DNA from: JAICLL01 sp035252155
GTDB taxonomy: Bacteria > Planctomycetota > Planctomycetia > Pirellulales > JAICIG01
Length of the DNA: 48,509 nt
Direction of reading: 5' to 3'
Assembly (NCBI GenBank): GCA_035252155.1
Contig: DATFDL010000646.1
Span: forward strand, 1 to 48,509
The notes beneath the pieces were generated by a model. That model ran no database searches, was not told where the DNA came from, and saw only the letters and a list, made by a program, of their open reading frames with translations. The position numbers and the translations under genes were made by a program. How positions within the stretch are numbered: position 1 is the stretch's first letter; each line of letters starts with the position of its first letter. Below are positions 1 through 8,656 of the stretch, in pieces.

Positions 1-1788
1 ATCGTTACGCTCACCGGCGGGCTTTCTGCCGCCCTCGCGCTGGGCTATTTGACGCACCGCTTGGGGCTGTCGCCCATTGTCGGCTATCTGCTGGCGGGCA
101 TCGTGGTCGGGCCGGCCAGCCCCGGCTTTGTCGCCGACGAACATCTCGCCGGACAAATGGCCGAGGTCGGAGTCATTCTGCTTATGTTCGGCGTGGGGCT
201 TCACTTTCGTGTCGAAGATCTGTTGGCGGTCCGCAAGGTGGCCCTGCCCGGCGCTTTGTTGCAAATTGCGGCGGCGGCCGCGGTGGGCGCAGCGGTCACT
301 CGTCTCGCCGGCTGGACCTGGTCGGCCGCGATTGTGTTCGGTCTGTCGATGTCGGTGGCCAGCACCGTGGTGTTGACCCGCGTACTTGGCGAGCGAAACG
401 CGCTCCACACGCCGCTGGGACATCTGGCCATCGGCTGGCTGGTAGTGCAAGATCTGTTTGCCGTCTTTGCCCTCATTCTGCTGCCGCCGCTCTTTGCAGG
501 CGGCACGACCGATGTCGCTCACCTAGCTGTGTTCGCGGGCGTGGCGGCCGTAAAAATCGCCGCTCTGGCCGTCGTCGTGCTGGTGGTCGGCGGCCGGGTC
601 ATTCCCTGGGTGCTGCGTCGCGTCGCCCAGCAACATTCGCGCGAGTTGTTCACGCTCACCGTGCTGGTGGTAGCGCTGGGAAACGCCGTGGGCGCGGCCA
701 GGCTATTCGGGGTATCGATGGCGCTAGGGGCTTTTTTAGCCGGCATGGTGGTAGGCCGCTCCGATTTCAGCCTGCGGGCGGCCACCGACGCCCTGCCGAT
801 GCGCGACGCCTTTGCCGTGTTGTTCTTTGTATCGATCGGCATGCTGTTCGACCCCGCCTTCATGCTCAAATCTCCGGGGCTGGTGGCGGCCACGCTGGCC
901 GCCGTGATGATCGGCACACCGCTCATTACGTTCGGCGTGGTTTCGGTGCTGGGCCTCTCGACGCATTCCGCCCTGCGGATGGGCCTGGCTCTGGGCCAGA
1001 TCGGCGAGTTCTCGTTCATCCTCGCCCGGCTAGGAACGGCGCTAGGCATTTTGCCCGACGATGCCTTGCACAACATCGTGGCCGTGTCCATTCTGTCGAT
1101 TTCGCTGAACCCCCTGGTATTCCGATTGGCCGACTCGCTCAGCTCGTGGCTACGCCGCGGACGTGCCGCCGCTCAGCTTGCCAGCGCGATCGAATATGAG
1201 TCGAATCGACCTGAGGACGATGACGGGCGGCACCGGGCCGTAGTGGTTGGCTATGGTCCCGTCGGGCGGACGCTGGTGCGCCTGCTCCGCGAGAACGGCA
1301 TCGTGACCACGATCATCGAGATGAATCTCAAAACAGTCGAGCGTCTCAAGGCCGAAGGGGCGACAGTCGTCTACGGCGATGCCAATCATCCGGAGACGCT
1401 CTGCAAAGCCGGCGTTGCTCAAGCCCGGGCCTTGTTGCTGAGCGCGTCGGGCCTGACCGAGGCCAAGGAGATCGTGCGGATGGCCCGCTCGCTGAATCCC
1501 AACATCCGCATCCTCGCGCGGTCGGCCTATTTGCGCGAGCGGGCAGAGTTGCGGCAAGTCGGCGCCAACGAAGTTTACGCCGAGGAAGGCGAAGTGGCCT
1601 TAGCGATGACCGAATCCGTGCTTCGCAAGCTCGGCGCCACGCCCGACCAGATCGACCGCGAGCGAGACCGGGTGCGCGCCGACCTGTTTGGAGAGCCGGC
1701 TGCCAAGGGAAACCATGCGACGATTAGGGGCGAATCGCCACCAAGCGCTCCCGACGCGGAAACCAGCGATTCGCCGTCGCGGCAGTAA
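1..1788 (+). CDS. KefB/YbaL-type monovalent cation:proton antiporter with RCK domain (5' end outside window)
   Basis: A CPA2-family inner-membrane antiporter expected to exchange K+ or Na+ for protons. The reading frame is open from base 1, so the true start lies upstream; from the family, about 10-15 N-terminal residues should be missing. The visible protein has about a dozen hydrophobic segments through roughly residue 385, including family signatures VGYLLAGIVVGP and LLMFGVGLHF. A cytosolic TrkA-N/RCK domain follows (about residues 410-540) with the nucleotide-binding glycine motif VVVGYGPVGRTL and the acidic residue ending the second strand in TTIIEM. The order Na_H_Exchanger then TrkA_N matches YbaL/KefB. 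The polar C-terminal tail shows no TrkA-C domain. The next gene is convergent. Family sure; ion specificity cannot be read from sequence. Confidence 0.93.
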   Translation: MVTLTGGLSAALALGYLTHRLGLSPIVGYLLAGIVVGPASPGFVADEHLAGQMAEVGVILLMFGVGLHFRVEDLLAVRKVALPGALLQIAAAAAVGAAVTRLAGWTWSAAIVFGLSMSVASTVVLTRVLGERNALHTPLGHLAIGWLVVQDLFAVFALILLPPLFAGGTTDVAHLAVFAGVAAVKIAALAVVVLVVGGRVIPWVLRRVAQQHSRELFTLTVLVVALGNAVGAARLFGVSMALGAFLAGMVVGRSDFSLRAATDALPMRDAFAVLFFVSIGMLFDPAFMLKSPGLVAATLAAVMIGTPLITFGVVSVLGLSTHSALRMGLALGQIGEFSFILARLGTALGILPDDALHNIVAVSILSISLNPLVFRLADSLSSWLRRGRAAAQLASAIEYESNRPEDDDGRHRAVVVGYGPVGRTLVRLLRENGIVTTIIEMNLKTVERLKAEGATVVYGDANHPETLCKAGVAQARALLLSASGLTEAKEIVRMARSLNPNIRILARSAYLRERAELRQVGANEVYAEEGEVALAMTESVLRKLGATPDQIDRERDRVRADLFGEPAAKGNHATIRGESPPSAPDAETSDSPSRQ

Positions 1789-1911
1789 TCGCTCAATCGC
1801 AACGGCGCTTGAACGAAAAATCAATACCGCCCGATCTCGAACGCGACTTAGCGAAATATCGCGTTGGGCGTGCGCGAGATTTGCTAGGAGTTGATCGGGC
1901 GGATGTTGTAG

Positions 1912-2292
1912 CTACTTGTTCATCCTTTCGCGGCAAGGGGGGCACGACGCCAGCGTAAAGAGTACCAATTCTTCGCCCGTCACGGTGCTGATGTCGTGGT
2001 GCATGCTCAGCACGTTGACGCCGGTAATGCCCTCGACCATGGCTTCCATCAACGGCCGCGCGGTTTCCAGCAGGTGCGTCCTCACTTGTTTGAGCAGATC
2101 TCTGCCCTTGTCGGCGGGCAGCGCCTGGACCAGGTGCTGCTCGGCCGCGGTCAACACGCCCTGCAGCCGCACCACCACCAGGTCGCCTAATAAATGCGCC
2201 CGAATGTCCTTCGGCCCGCGACCCATGTGTTCCACCTCGAAGCGGCTGAGTCCTTCAGCGATCGCTGCCTCGATTTCGCCTTGGGTTTTCAT
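1912..2292 (-). CDS. MpsC-family (DUF2294) protein
   Basis: A small soluble protein of 126 residues, the usual length for DUF2294, now called the Na-translocating system protein MpsC family after a staphylococcal cation/bicarbonate transport system. Family features visible are the start MKTQGEIEAAI, the GRGPKDIRAHLLGDLVVVRL core, and the C-terminal HHDISTVTGEELVLFTL segment. I chose ATG at 2292 because family homology begins there; the frame stays open to 2376, but that extension does not resemble the family. A C-terminal CPPC motif could bind metal or be redox active. It is divergent from the hybrid kinase at 2678 and convergent with the antiporter. Function in this organism is unknown; a role near ion transport is only suggested by the neighbouring antiporter. 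Confidence 0.85.
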   Translation of the reverse strand: MKTQGEIEAAIAEGLSRFEVEHMGRGPKDIRAHLLGDLVVVRLQGVLTAAEQHLVQALPADKGRDLLKQVRTHLLETARPLMEAMVEGITGVNVLSMHHDISTVTGEELVLFTLASCPPCRERMNK

Positions 2293-2360
2293 CGCCAACT
2301 CGCCGTGTGTGCCGCGGTGTAACGGTACGGTATCGTACCACGCGCTAACAACCAACGGGA

Positions 2361-2447
2361 GCATGTTAACTGGCACTGCCCTATGTTTTCATTTCCACCA
2401 GGCTGACCACTTGCTTTCGTCGGCCCAGCCGGTTAGCATGCTAACTG
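2361..2447. promoter_or_regulatory. Candidate promoter and operator sites in the divergent 385-bp region
   Basis: A sigma-70-like promoter reading right is visible: TTGCTT at 2411-2416, a 17-bp spacer, TAGCAT at 2434-2439. The -10 lies inside a perfect 14-bp palindrome GTTAGCATGCTAAC (2432-2445). The core GCATGnTAACTG occurs twice in direct orientation (2361-2372 and 2436-2447), so a regulator could bind both. The promoter would transcribe leader element 1 and the hybrid kinase. Inferred from base patterns only. Confidence 0.45.
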
Positions 2448-2502
2448 CTCACGGAGCGTCGTCGATGGCGCGCTCTGTGGCAAGACGAGCAAAATCAGCG
2501 GA

Positions 2503-2599
2503 AGACCAGTTTAAGGAAAGCCCGCCGCTGGGCGTTCCGTTTAAGGGTAAGCCGACGCGGCCGATCGCCCCTGGGCAATCGGCCATGTCGGCTTTTTTT
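2503..2599 (+). promoter_or_regulatory. Two-hairpin leader element, copy 1 (terminator-like second stem)
   Basis: First of three related elements. The short motif GTTTAAGRGTAARCC occurs twice, each time leading into a hairpin. Hairpin A is 2520-2533 (GCCC/GGGC). Hairpin B is 2550-2593: arms AGCCGAC/GTCGGCT, then GGCCGAT/ATCGGCC, then a small inner stem, followed by a T-run at 2593-2599. The second half looks like an intrinsic terminator but sits in front of a gene: GGAAGGAGA at 2665-2673 and ATG at 2678. This arrangement suggests a leader that attenuates transcription. I do not recognise it as a known riboswitch class. Confidence 0.6.
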
Positions 2600-2677
2600 G
2601 TGGCTGTGCCGCTGGGCGGAACACGCTGCGACGAGCCAAGGTGGCTGAGTACGACGCACAGCCTGGAAGGAGACAGT

Positions 2678-4297
2678 ATGGAAACGACTCGAAGTTCGCG
2701 GATGGCGTCGCAGCCGCCGCCGGCATCCGATCAGCCGCCCGCGCGCAGCGCCGACGGGAGCGAGGTGCGCGAGTCCGAGTTCCGCTATCGCCGGCTGTTT
2801 GAGACCGCCCCGGACGGCATCCTCCTGCTCGACGCCGATGACGGCAGAATCGCCGACGCCAATCCGTTTCTGTGCGAGTTGCTCGGTTATTCGCGGGCCG
2901 AGCTGCAAGGCAAAGAGCTTTGGCAAATTGGCCTGGTCGAAAACATCGCGGCCAGCCAGGCCGCATTTCAACGACTGCAACAGAACGGCTACGAGCGCCG
3001 CGAAGATCTGCCGCTGAGGAACCGCGGCGGAGCACAGATTGAAGTGGAGTTCGTCTCGAATGTCTATCGCGCCGGCAGCGAGAGCGTCATCCAGTGCAAT
3101 ATTCGCGATGTCAGCGACCGCATGCGCGTGCAAAAAGAAAGCAGCCGACTGGCCGCCAATCTGGCCGATGCCTACCGTCGCAAGGACGAGTTTCTGGCGA
3201 TGGTATCGCACGAGTTGCGCAACCCGCTCTCCCCGATTCTCAATGCCGTCGGCATTCTGCGCCAGCAGGGAGAAGCAAACCCGCTCGAACACGAGGCGGT
3301 AAACATCATCGAGCAACAGACCGTCCAGCTCGCACGAATCATCGACGACCTGTTGGAAATCTCTCGGATCGGCACGGGCCGGGTCCATCTGCGGCGCCTG
3401 GCGGTCGAGCTAAACGGGCTCGTCCAGCGCACGGTGGCCGCGGCCCGCCCACTGATGGAAGTGCGGGGCCAGCGATTTTCGACGTCGCTCGAAACCCACC
3501 CCATTTGGCTGAATGCCGACCCGGACCGCTTGGTGCAGGTCGTGGTCAACCTGCTCGACAACGCCGCTAAGTACACCGCCGAGGGCGGGCAAATCACGTT
3601 GACGGTCCGTCTCGAAGGCGACTGCGCCGTAATTCGCGTTCAGGACACCGGAGTCGGCATTGAGCGCGCCCTGCTGCCGCGCGTTTTTGAATTGTTCAGC
3701 CAGGGCGAGAGTTCGCGTGAGTGCGCGCACGGCGGCTTGGGCATCGGCCTGGCGCTTGTGCGGCACCTCGTCGAGCTGCACCAGGGCAGCGTCGCGGCAG
3801 AAAGCGACGGTCCGGGCCTCGGCAGCCAGTTTGTCGTGCGCCTGCCACTGACTGCCGTGCCATCATCGCCTCAGCACCATCGCCCGCCCACCGCTAGCAG
3901 GCAGGCGCAGGCGGGCAGCCGCGTGCTCGTGATTGACGAAGACAAAGACCGAGCCGATGGCGCGGTCGCGCTGTTGCGGCGGTTCGGCTTTGAGACGCGG
4001 GGGGCGTATACAGTCGCCAGCGGCGTCGCGACGGCGCTGAAGTTTCAGCCGTGCGTCGTGCTGCTCGACGTGGCCTTGCCCGTCATGGGCGGATTCGAGG
4101 TGGTGTGGCGTCTGCGGCAAGAACCGAAATCGAAGGCGGTGCCGCTCGTCGCCCTGACGGACGACGGCGACGAGCGCCACCAGCGTGCTTTGCGTGAGGC
4201 GGGTTTCGACCATCACCTGGTCAAGCCGGTCGATCCGACCAAGTTACTGGAATTCTTGGCGGAATTCATCGCGCCCCAAACCACCGCGGCCGTATAA
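2678..4297 (+). CDS. PAS-histidine kinase-receiver hybrid sensor
   Basis: A soluble hybrid kinase of 539 residues. The frame is open far upstream, but ATG at 2678 has the strong ribosome site GGAAGGAGA just ahead and begins the conserved part. Order: low-complexity N-terminus, PAS domain about 37-150 (FRYRRLFETAPDGILLLD), HisKA with phospho-acceptor His178 in MVSHELRNP, HATPase with N box NLLDNAAKY (about 290), G1 DTGVGI and G2 GLGIGLALV, then a receiver domain from about 417 with acidic pair DED, phospho-acceptor Asp464 in LLDVALP and Lys in LVKPVD. No membrane segment, so it senses something in the cytoplasm. Leader element 1 lies upstream. Its stop overlaps the next start (TAATG), so the small downstream gene is probably coupled. 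Signal and output partner unknown. Confidence 0.92.
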   Translation: METTRSSRMASQPPPASDQPPARSADGSEVRESEFRYRRLFETAPDGILLLDADDGRIADANPFLCELLGYSRAELQGKELWQIGLVENIAASQAAFQRLQQNGYERREDLPLRNRGGAQIEVEFVSNVYRAGSESVIQCNIRDVSDRMRVQKESSRLAANLADAYRRKDEFLAMVSHELRNPLSPILNAVGILRQQGEANPLEHEAVNIIEQQTVQLARIIDDLLEISRIGTGRVHLRRLAVELNGLVQRTVAAARPLMEVRGQRFSTSLETHPIWLNADPDRLVQVVVNLLDNAAKYTAEGGQITLTVRLEGDCAVIRVQDTGVGIERALLPRVFELFSQGESSRECAHGGLGIGLALVRHLVELHQGSVAAESDGPGLGSQFVVRLPLTAVPSSPQHHRPPTASRQAQAGSRVLVIDEDKDRADGAVALLRRFGFETRGAYTVASGVATALKFQPCVVLLDVALPVMGGFEVVWRLRQEPKSKAVPLVALTDDGDERHQRALREAGFDHHLVKPVDPTKLLEFLAEFIAPQTTAAV

Positions 4298-4503
4298 TGC
4301 GGGTGATGAGCAGCCCCACTGACCTAATCGTTGAATCCGTGCTCGAACTGGCGCGACAAAAGGATCTTTCTTCCGACGTGGCGATTCTCTGCCGCGCAGT
4401 CCTGCATCTTTACAAACAGACGGGGCAACTGAAAAGCGACTCGTTGGAAGCGTTCGAGCAAATTGAGCAGCTCGACCGGCGGCAAGGACCGGGCGACGAG
4501 TGA
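4297..4503 (+). CDS. Small hypothetical protein coupled to the hybrid kinase
   Basis: A 68-residue protein that I do not recognise. Its ATG shares a base with the kinase stop codon (TAATG, 4295-4299), typical of translational coupling; a second ATG at 4306 is an equally possible start. The protein is predicted largely helical, with SSDVAILCRAVLHLYKQTG in the middle and an acidic tail. No signal peptide or membrane segment. Position suggests it works with the kinase, for example as an accessory or output protein, but this is inference only. Confidence 0.5.
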   Translation: MRVMSSPTDLIVESVLELARQKDLSSDVAILCRAVLHLYKQTGQLKSDSLEAFEQIEQLDRRQGPGDE

Positions 4504-4658
4504 ACTAGTGCTGCCTTTGTATCTGGCGGCCTCTTTGCGGGCATGGCGTCGCATTTCCATTGGTTGCGGCAGATGGGAACGGCGCATGGGCGCATGTCGA
4601 TATTTGCCCTATCTATTCGCCGAGGCGAGGTATAGGATCAACTACGAAGTCGTCGGAC

Positions 4659-4761
4659 GACTAGATCAAGGGCAATCCGGCCGTGTGCCGGGAGGCCCGT
4701 TTTATAAGTAAGCCGACGTGGTGGGACGCCTCGCGTTGTCCCGCCACGTCGGCTTTTTTTT
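4659..4761 (+). promoter_or_regulatory. Two-hairpin leader element, copy 2
   Basis: Same plan as the element at 2503-2599. Hairpin A is 4677-4691 (CCGGC/GCCGG). After a 19-nt linker containing GTAAGCC comes hairpin B, 4711-4754, with perfect arms AGCCGACGTGG/CCACGTCGGCT plus an inner GGGA/TCCC stem, and a run of eight T at 4754-4761. The ribosome site AGGAGG (4805-4810) and ATG 4817 of the glycosyltransferase follow. The rest of the 313-bp gap (4504-4816) holds no convincing gene; TATAGG at 4631-4636 is a possible -10 without a clear -35. Confidence 0.6.
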
Positions 4762-4816
4762 GCCGCGATGGTCCGCGGCCAATCGCAAAGCAGACGCAAA
4801 TTGCAGGAGGTTGCCG

Positions 4817-6049
4817 ATGGCCACCGCTCGACCGTTATTCCTATCGACATATCCACCCGAGGAATGCGGCCTGGCCACGTTCACGCGAGATTCGGCCGAC
4901 GCGGTCGATGGCGCAGCCGGCAGCCCGATCTCCTCGGTGGCGGCCATCCGCAAGACAGGACCGCGCTCGTATGACGACCCGCGCGTCATTCACGTCGTCG
5001 ATAACGACCACTACGACGCCTACCGACTGGCCGCCGAAGTGGCCAACGACGGACCGTGCGACGTGGTGAGCCTGCAGCACGAGTTTGGCCTGTACCCAGG
5101 AGCGTGGGGCGGGCGCGTGCTCAGCTTCGCGCGCGACTGCCGCAAGCCACTGGTCACCACGCTGCACACGCTGCTCTCGGCGCCCGAGCCACTACCGCGC
5201 CGGATCATCCAAAAGCTGGCGGCTGCCAGCGACGCTGTCATCGTCATGACCGAAAGTGCCGCCCGGCTGTTGCGCGAGGTTTACGACGTTCGCGCGACGA
5301 GGGCGCATGTCATTCCTCACGGCGTGCCGGTGGTCGCTCACGACGACAATGAAATTTATAAGGCCCGGCTGGGGCTGTCGGGCCGGCGCGTGCTCTGTAC
5401 GTTCGGACTCATCAACAGCGGCAAAGGGCTGGAATACATGATCCAGGCCATGCCGCCGATTGTGGCCGCCTACCCGGACGTAGTGTATCTCATCGTCGGC
5501 GCCACGCATCCCCAAGTGAAACGGCAAGAAGGGGAGGTCTATCGCGAAAGGCTGGTCGAGATGGCCGTGAGGCTGGGGGTCGGTGAAAACGTGCGCTTCG
5601 TCAACCAATATCTGCAGCTCTCCGATCTGCTGGCCCACTTGCGAGCTTGCGACGTCTACATCACTCCCTATCCCGGCAAAGACCAAATCGCCAGTGGCAC
5701 CTTGGCCTATGCCATGGCGGCCGGCCGCGCGATCGTGAGCACGCCCTACGTCTACGCGGCAGAGGTTTTGGCCGACGGGCGCGGCTTGCTTGTGCCCTTT
5801 TGCGAAAGCGACCGTCTCGCCGAGGCCACACTCGGATTACTCAATGACGAGGCCCTGCGCCGCGAAACCGAACGCCAGGCATACCAATACGCCAAACCCA
5901 TGTTTTGGCCAAACGTGGGCCGGCAGTACATGGACCTTTTTCAGCAGGTCGCATCGAAGCATCGGGGGCGACGCGCCCGGCTCGAACGCGTTGCATTCGT
6001 CGCGGCCGACGGCCAGCACGGCACACCGCTCATGCACGGAGGCATCTGA
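4817..6049 (+). CDS. GT4-family glycosyltransferase
   Basis: A cytoplasmic GT-B fold glycosyltransferase of 410 residues that should transfer a sugar from a nucleotide donor. ATG at 4817 is fixed by AGGAGG at 4805-4810. The N-terminal acceptor domain opens with LFLSTYPPEECGLATFT, a form common in mannosyltransferase-like GT4 enzymes. The C-terminal donor domain has VLCTFGLINSGKGLEYMI, VNQYLQLSDLLAHLRACDVY and SGTLAYAMAAGRAIVSTPY, where the usual E-x7-E motif is changed. The stop touches the start of the next gene with no gap, so the two are cotranslated. With the glycosidase-like and GH130 genes it forms a glycan operon, probably mannose-related because of GH130. Substrate unproven. Confidence 0.88.
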   Translation: MATARPLFLSTYPPEECGLATFTRDSADAVDGAAGSPISSVAAIRKTGPRSYDDPRVIHVVDNDHYDAYRLAAEVANDGPCDVVSLQHEFGLYPGAWGGRVLSFARDCRKPLVTTLHTLLSAPEPLPRRIIQKLAAASDAVIVMTESAARLLREVYDVRATRAHVIPHGVPVVAHDDNEIYKARLGLSGRRVLCTFGLINSGKGLEYMIQAMPPIVAAYPDVVYLIVGATHPQVKRQEGEVYRERLVEMAVRLGVGENVRFVNQYLQLSDLLAHLRACDVYITPYPGKDQIASGTLAYAMAAGRAIVSTPYVYAAEVLADGRGLLVPFCESDRLAEATLGLLNDEALRRETERQAYQYAKPMFWPNVGRQYMDLFQQVASKHRGRRARLERVAFVAADGQHGTPLMHGGI

Positions 6050-7123
6050 ATGCGCCAGACCGATTGGATTGTCTTGGACCACCTCGATGCCCACACCGAC
6101 TCGACGGGTCTGGTCCAGCATGCCATCTATAATCTTCCCCGGCGCGACAGCGGCTACACGACCGATGACAACGCCCGCGCGCTGCGCCTCTGCGCCCGCT
6201 TGTGGCAGCGGCGGCCCGACGCGCGCATGCTGAGCCGCGTGGAAACCTATCTCGGTTTCTTGGAATTCGCCCGCCGTCCGGGCGGCGGCTTTCATAACTT
6301 TCTCAGCTACCAACGCCACTGGCTCGACGCCGAAGGCTGCGGCGATTGCCAGGGGCAGGCGGTGCGTGCGTTGGCCCAAGTCATGGGCGGCACGTTGCCC
6401 GACGGCTACCGGCTGCTTGCCCGTGAACTGCTCGAGGCAGTGCTGCCCACGCTGGCCGACCTGCGCAGCCTGCGCGCTCAGGCCTATATCGTCTTGGCGT
6501 GGGGACATCTCTGGGCGTCAGGCGCCAAAGAGATCGAGCCGCTGGAGACGGTGGCTTGGTCCGCGGCGCGGCGGCTGGTGGAATCTTACCACCGTGGTGT
6601 GCGCCCCGGCTGGAGCTGGTTTGAGTCGCGCATGACGTACGCCAACGCGGTGTTACCGCACGCGCTGTTTGTAGCCGCCACGCGCTGGCCGAACGAAGAT
6701 TTTCGCGAGGTTGCCCAAGCCAGCTTCGCGTTTCTCGACCGTGAGACCACCGCCGACGACATCTTTTGGCCGGTCGGCAATAACGGCTGGTATCCGCACG
6801 GCGAACTCAAAGCCCTCTACGACCAGCAGCCGGTGGAAGCCGGCACGATGGCCGAGGCCGCTCTGGCCGGTTACGACCTATTCTGCGAGCCCGTTTACCT
6901 GGCGTCGTTTCGCCGGGCAGCGGCTTGGTTTCACGGCGAAAACAGCTTGCACGCGCCGATGTGCGACGCTCGGCGCGGAACCTGTTACGACGGCTTGCAA
7001 GCCACCGGCGTCAACCGCAATCAAGGCGCTGAATCGACCTTGGCCTGGCTGTGGACGCAACTGCACACTTGCCAGCATGAAGAGACGCTATGCGACGACG
7101 ATGCCGCGGCCGCACGGGCGTAA
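6050..7123 (+). CDS. Six-hairpin (alpha/alpha) glycosidase-like protein
   Basis: 357 residues, starting directly after the TGA of the glycosyltransferase. The helical hairpin pattern and motifs such as GYTTDDNARALRLCARLW, WSWFESRMTYANAVLPHAL and GNNGWYPHGE fit the (alpha/alpha)6 toroid proteins that accompany GT4 genes and are variously annotated as glycosyltransferase or glycosidase. No signal peptide, so it acts in the cytoplasm. Acidic residues in TTDDNAR and WFESRMTY are candidate catalytic residues. Role inferred: trimming or processing the glycan made by the upstream enzyme. The gene ends just before a MITE insertion that separates it from GH130. Confidence 0.75.
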   Translation: MRQTDWIVLDHLDAHTDSTGLVQHAIYNLPRRDSGYTTDDNARALRLCARLWQRRPDARMLSRVETYLGFLEFARRPGGGFHNFLSYQRHWLDAEGCGDCQGQAVRALAQVMGGTLPDGYRLLARELLEAVLPTLADLRSLRAQAYIVLAWGHLWASGAKEIEPLETVAWSAARRLVESYHRGVRPGWSWFESRMTYANAVLPHALFVAATRWPNEDFREVAQASFAFLDRETTADDIFWPVGNNGWYPHGELKALYDQQPVEAGTMAEAALAGYDLFCEPVYLASFRRAAAWFHGENSLHAPMCDARRGTCYDGLQATGVNRNQGAESTLAWLWTQLHTCQHEETLCDDDAAAARA

Positions 7124-7136
7124 GGAGCGGGTCGGT

Positions 7137-7399
7137 CACGGCAATCGCATCAAACCTTAACGGCTAGGGCTAGTGCTTGCATGCCGATGTTCGGTTTTTC
7201 CTAGGAGCGTACACTTGCCGACGGTGGAGGGCCGGCGAAAATGGCGACCCGTGTTCTCGCGGTTCGAGCGTAAAGCGGCTGGCCGAGGCCGACCATTCTT
7301 CTCCGGGTGCCGGCAAAAGCAAGCTGTACTTGGCGGCATTTTTTCGACGTGGAACGCTTCGTAGCCGGAGAACCGTTAAAGTTTGATGCGATTGCCCTG
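7137..7399. mobile_element. MITE, 263 bp, with 27-bp terminal inverted repeats and 10-bp target duplication
   Basis: The ends at 7137-7163 and 7373-7399 are inverted copies matching at 25 of 27 bases; the left begins CACGGCAATCGCATCAAACC and the right, read inward, CAGGGCAATCGCATCAAACT. The same 10 bases GCGGGTCGGT flank both ends directly (7127-7136, 7400-7409), as expected for a target-site duplication. The interior has no plausible transposase. A CA start and duplications of about 10 bp are compatible with IS4-family transposases acting in trans; that assignment is inference. It lies between the glycosidase-like and GH130 genes, so it interrupts or adds to the leader of the latter. Confidence 0.85.
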
Positions 7400-7453
7400 G
7401 CGGGTCGGTGCCCGCCGAGTCACGGCTAATATTTTCCTCCAACAAGGACAGAA

Positions 7454-8455
7454 ATGCGACGAGAGCCGAACCTGATCAACGTTTACACGGAACTTTTTCA
7501 GCGCCACGGAGACGGCCCGATTCTCACGGCGCAAGATTGGCCCTATCCGGCCCACACGGTGTTCAACGCGGGCGCGTGCCGGACGAGCGACGAGACGGTG
7601 CTACTGGTGCGCGTCGAAGACCGTCGCGGGCACTCGCATCTGACCGTTGCCCGAAGCGACGACGGATTCTCGAACTGGCGAATCGACTCGGCCCCCAGCT
7701 TCGCGCCCGATCCGGAGAACTACTCTGAGGAAGCCTGGGGCGTTGAAGACCCGCGTTTGACTTGGGTTCCCGAGCTCGATGAGTGGGTGATCGCCTACAC
7801 GGCCTACTCGCCCAGCGGCCCGTTGGTGTCGCTGGCCACGACGAAAGACTTCGAGTCGTTTACGCGGCTAGGGCCAATGATGCCGCCTGAAGACAAAGAC
7901 GCCGCGGTGTTTCCGCGCCGGTTCGGCGGCCGTTACGCGATGATCCACCGGCCGGTTTCGACCGGCAGTTCGGGGGCGCATATCTGGCTTTCTTTTTCGC
8001 CCGACTTGCGGCATTGGGGCGATCACCACGTGCTGTTGCATGCGCGGCGCGGCGCCTGGTGGGACGCGAACAAAATCGGCCTCAGTCCTCCGCCGCTGGA
8101 AACGGCCGAGGGATGGTTGCTGATGTATCACGGCGTGCGCTCGACGGCGGGCGGCTGCCTGTATCGGCTGGGTTTGGCGCTGTTGGATCTGGAAGATCCC
8201 TGCCGCGTGTTGCGGCGCAGCGACGATTGGATTTTCGCTCCTGAGACAGGCTACGAGCGCCAGGGCGACGTCAACGGCGTGGTATTTCCGTGCGGTTGGG
8301 TCTTGGATGAACCAACCGGCACGATTCGGATGTATTACGGCTGCGCCGATACGTCGCTGGCGCTGGCCACGGCGCAGGTTTCCGACCTGCTCGATTACCT
8401 GCGCGATTGCCCGGCACCGCCCACGCCCAAGCGCGCCGGGCGGATGTTCGATTAA
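7454..8455 (+). CDS. GH130-family glycoside phosphorylase
   Basis: A cytoplasmic five-bladed beta-propeller enzyme of 333 residues. GH130 members phosphorolyse or hydrolyse beta-mannosides, releasing mannose 1-phosphate. Family features visible: N-terminal HTVFNAGACRTSDETVLLVR, the central EAWGVEDPRLTW with the conserved Glu-Asp-Pro-Arg, the later AVFPRRFGGRYAMIHRP, and WWDANKIGLSPPP near a phosphate-binding region. AAGGA at 7445-7449 supports ATG 7454. No signal peptide. Lies downstream of the GT4 and glycosidase-like genes, separated by the MITE. Linkage preference cannot be decided here. Confidence 0.9.
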   Translation: MRREPNLINVYTELFQRHGDGPILTAQDWPYPAHTVFNAGACRTSDETVLLVRVEDRRGHSHLTVARSDDGFSNWRIDSAPSFAPDPENYSEEAWGVEDPRLTWVPELDEWVIAYTAYSPSGPLVSLATTKDFESFTRLGPMMPPEDKDAAVFPRRFGGRYAMIHRPVSTGSSGAHIWLSFSPDLRHWGDHHVLLHARRGAWWDANKIGLSPPPLETAEGWLLMYHGVRSTAGGCLYRLGLALLDLEDPCRVLRRSDDWIFAPETGYERQGDVNGVVFPCGWVLDEPTGTIRMYYGCADTSLALATAQVSDLLDYLRDCPAPPTPKRAGRMFD

Positions 8456-8656
8456 GCTGCCGAAAGCGCCCCGTGGTATTGGCATTTCGACAACTCCAAC
8501 GAATCCCGCGCCATCCTGGGACGTCGAGAAACGCGCCCGCGGCTTCGAAGCGACACGGCCGTACGGAACTCGAGCTCGCCGATGATGGTTGATGAGCAAC
8601 CGGGCCGCGCGAAACGATATCGTCCCATCCACAAACTAAAAAGTTTAGGCTGTGCC

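Noticed and set aside
2550..2599. Leader hairpin B as a simple terminator of the upstream gene
   Set aside because: The upstream gene is on the opposite strand and ends 640 bp away, so no plus-strand transcript from a known gene needs ending here; a leader role fits better, though a small RNA cannot be excluded.
4463..4711. 82-codon plus-strand frame before the glycosyltransferase
   Set aside because: It runs through leader element 2, has no ribosome site, and its composition looks non-coding.
7173..7445. Short frames inside the MITE as a possible transposase fragment
   Set aside because: No DDE-type motif or length; the element looks non-coding.
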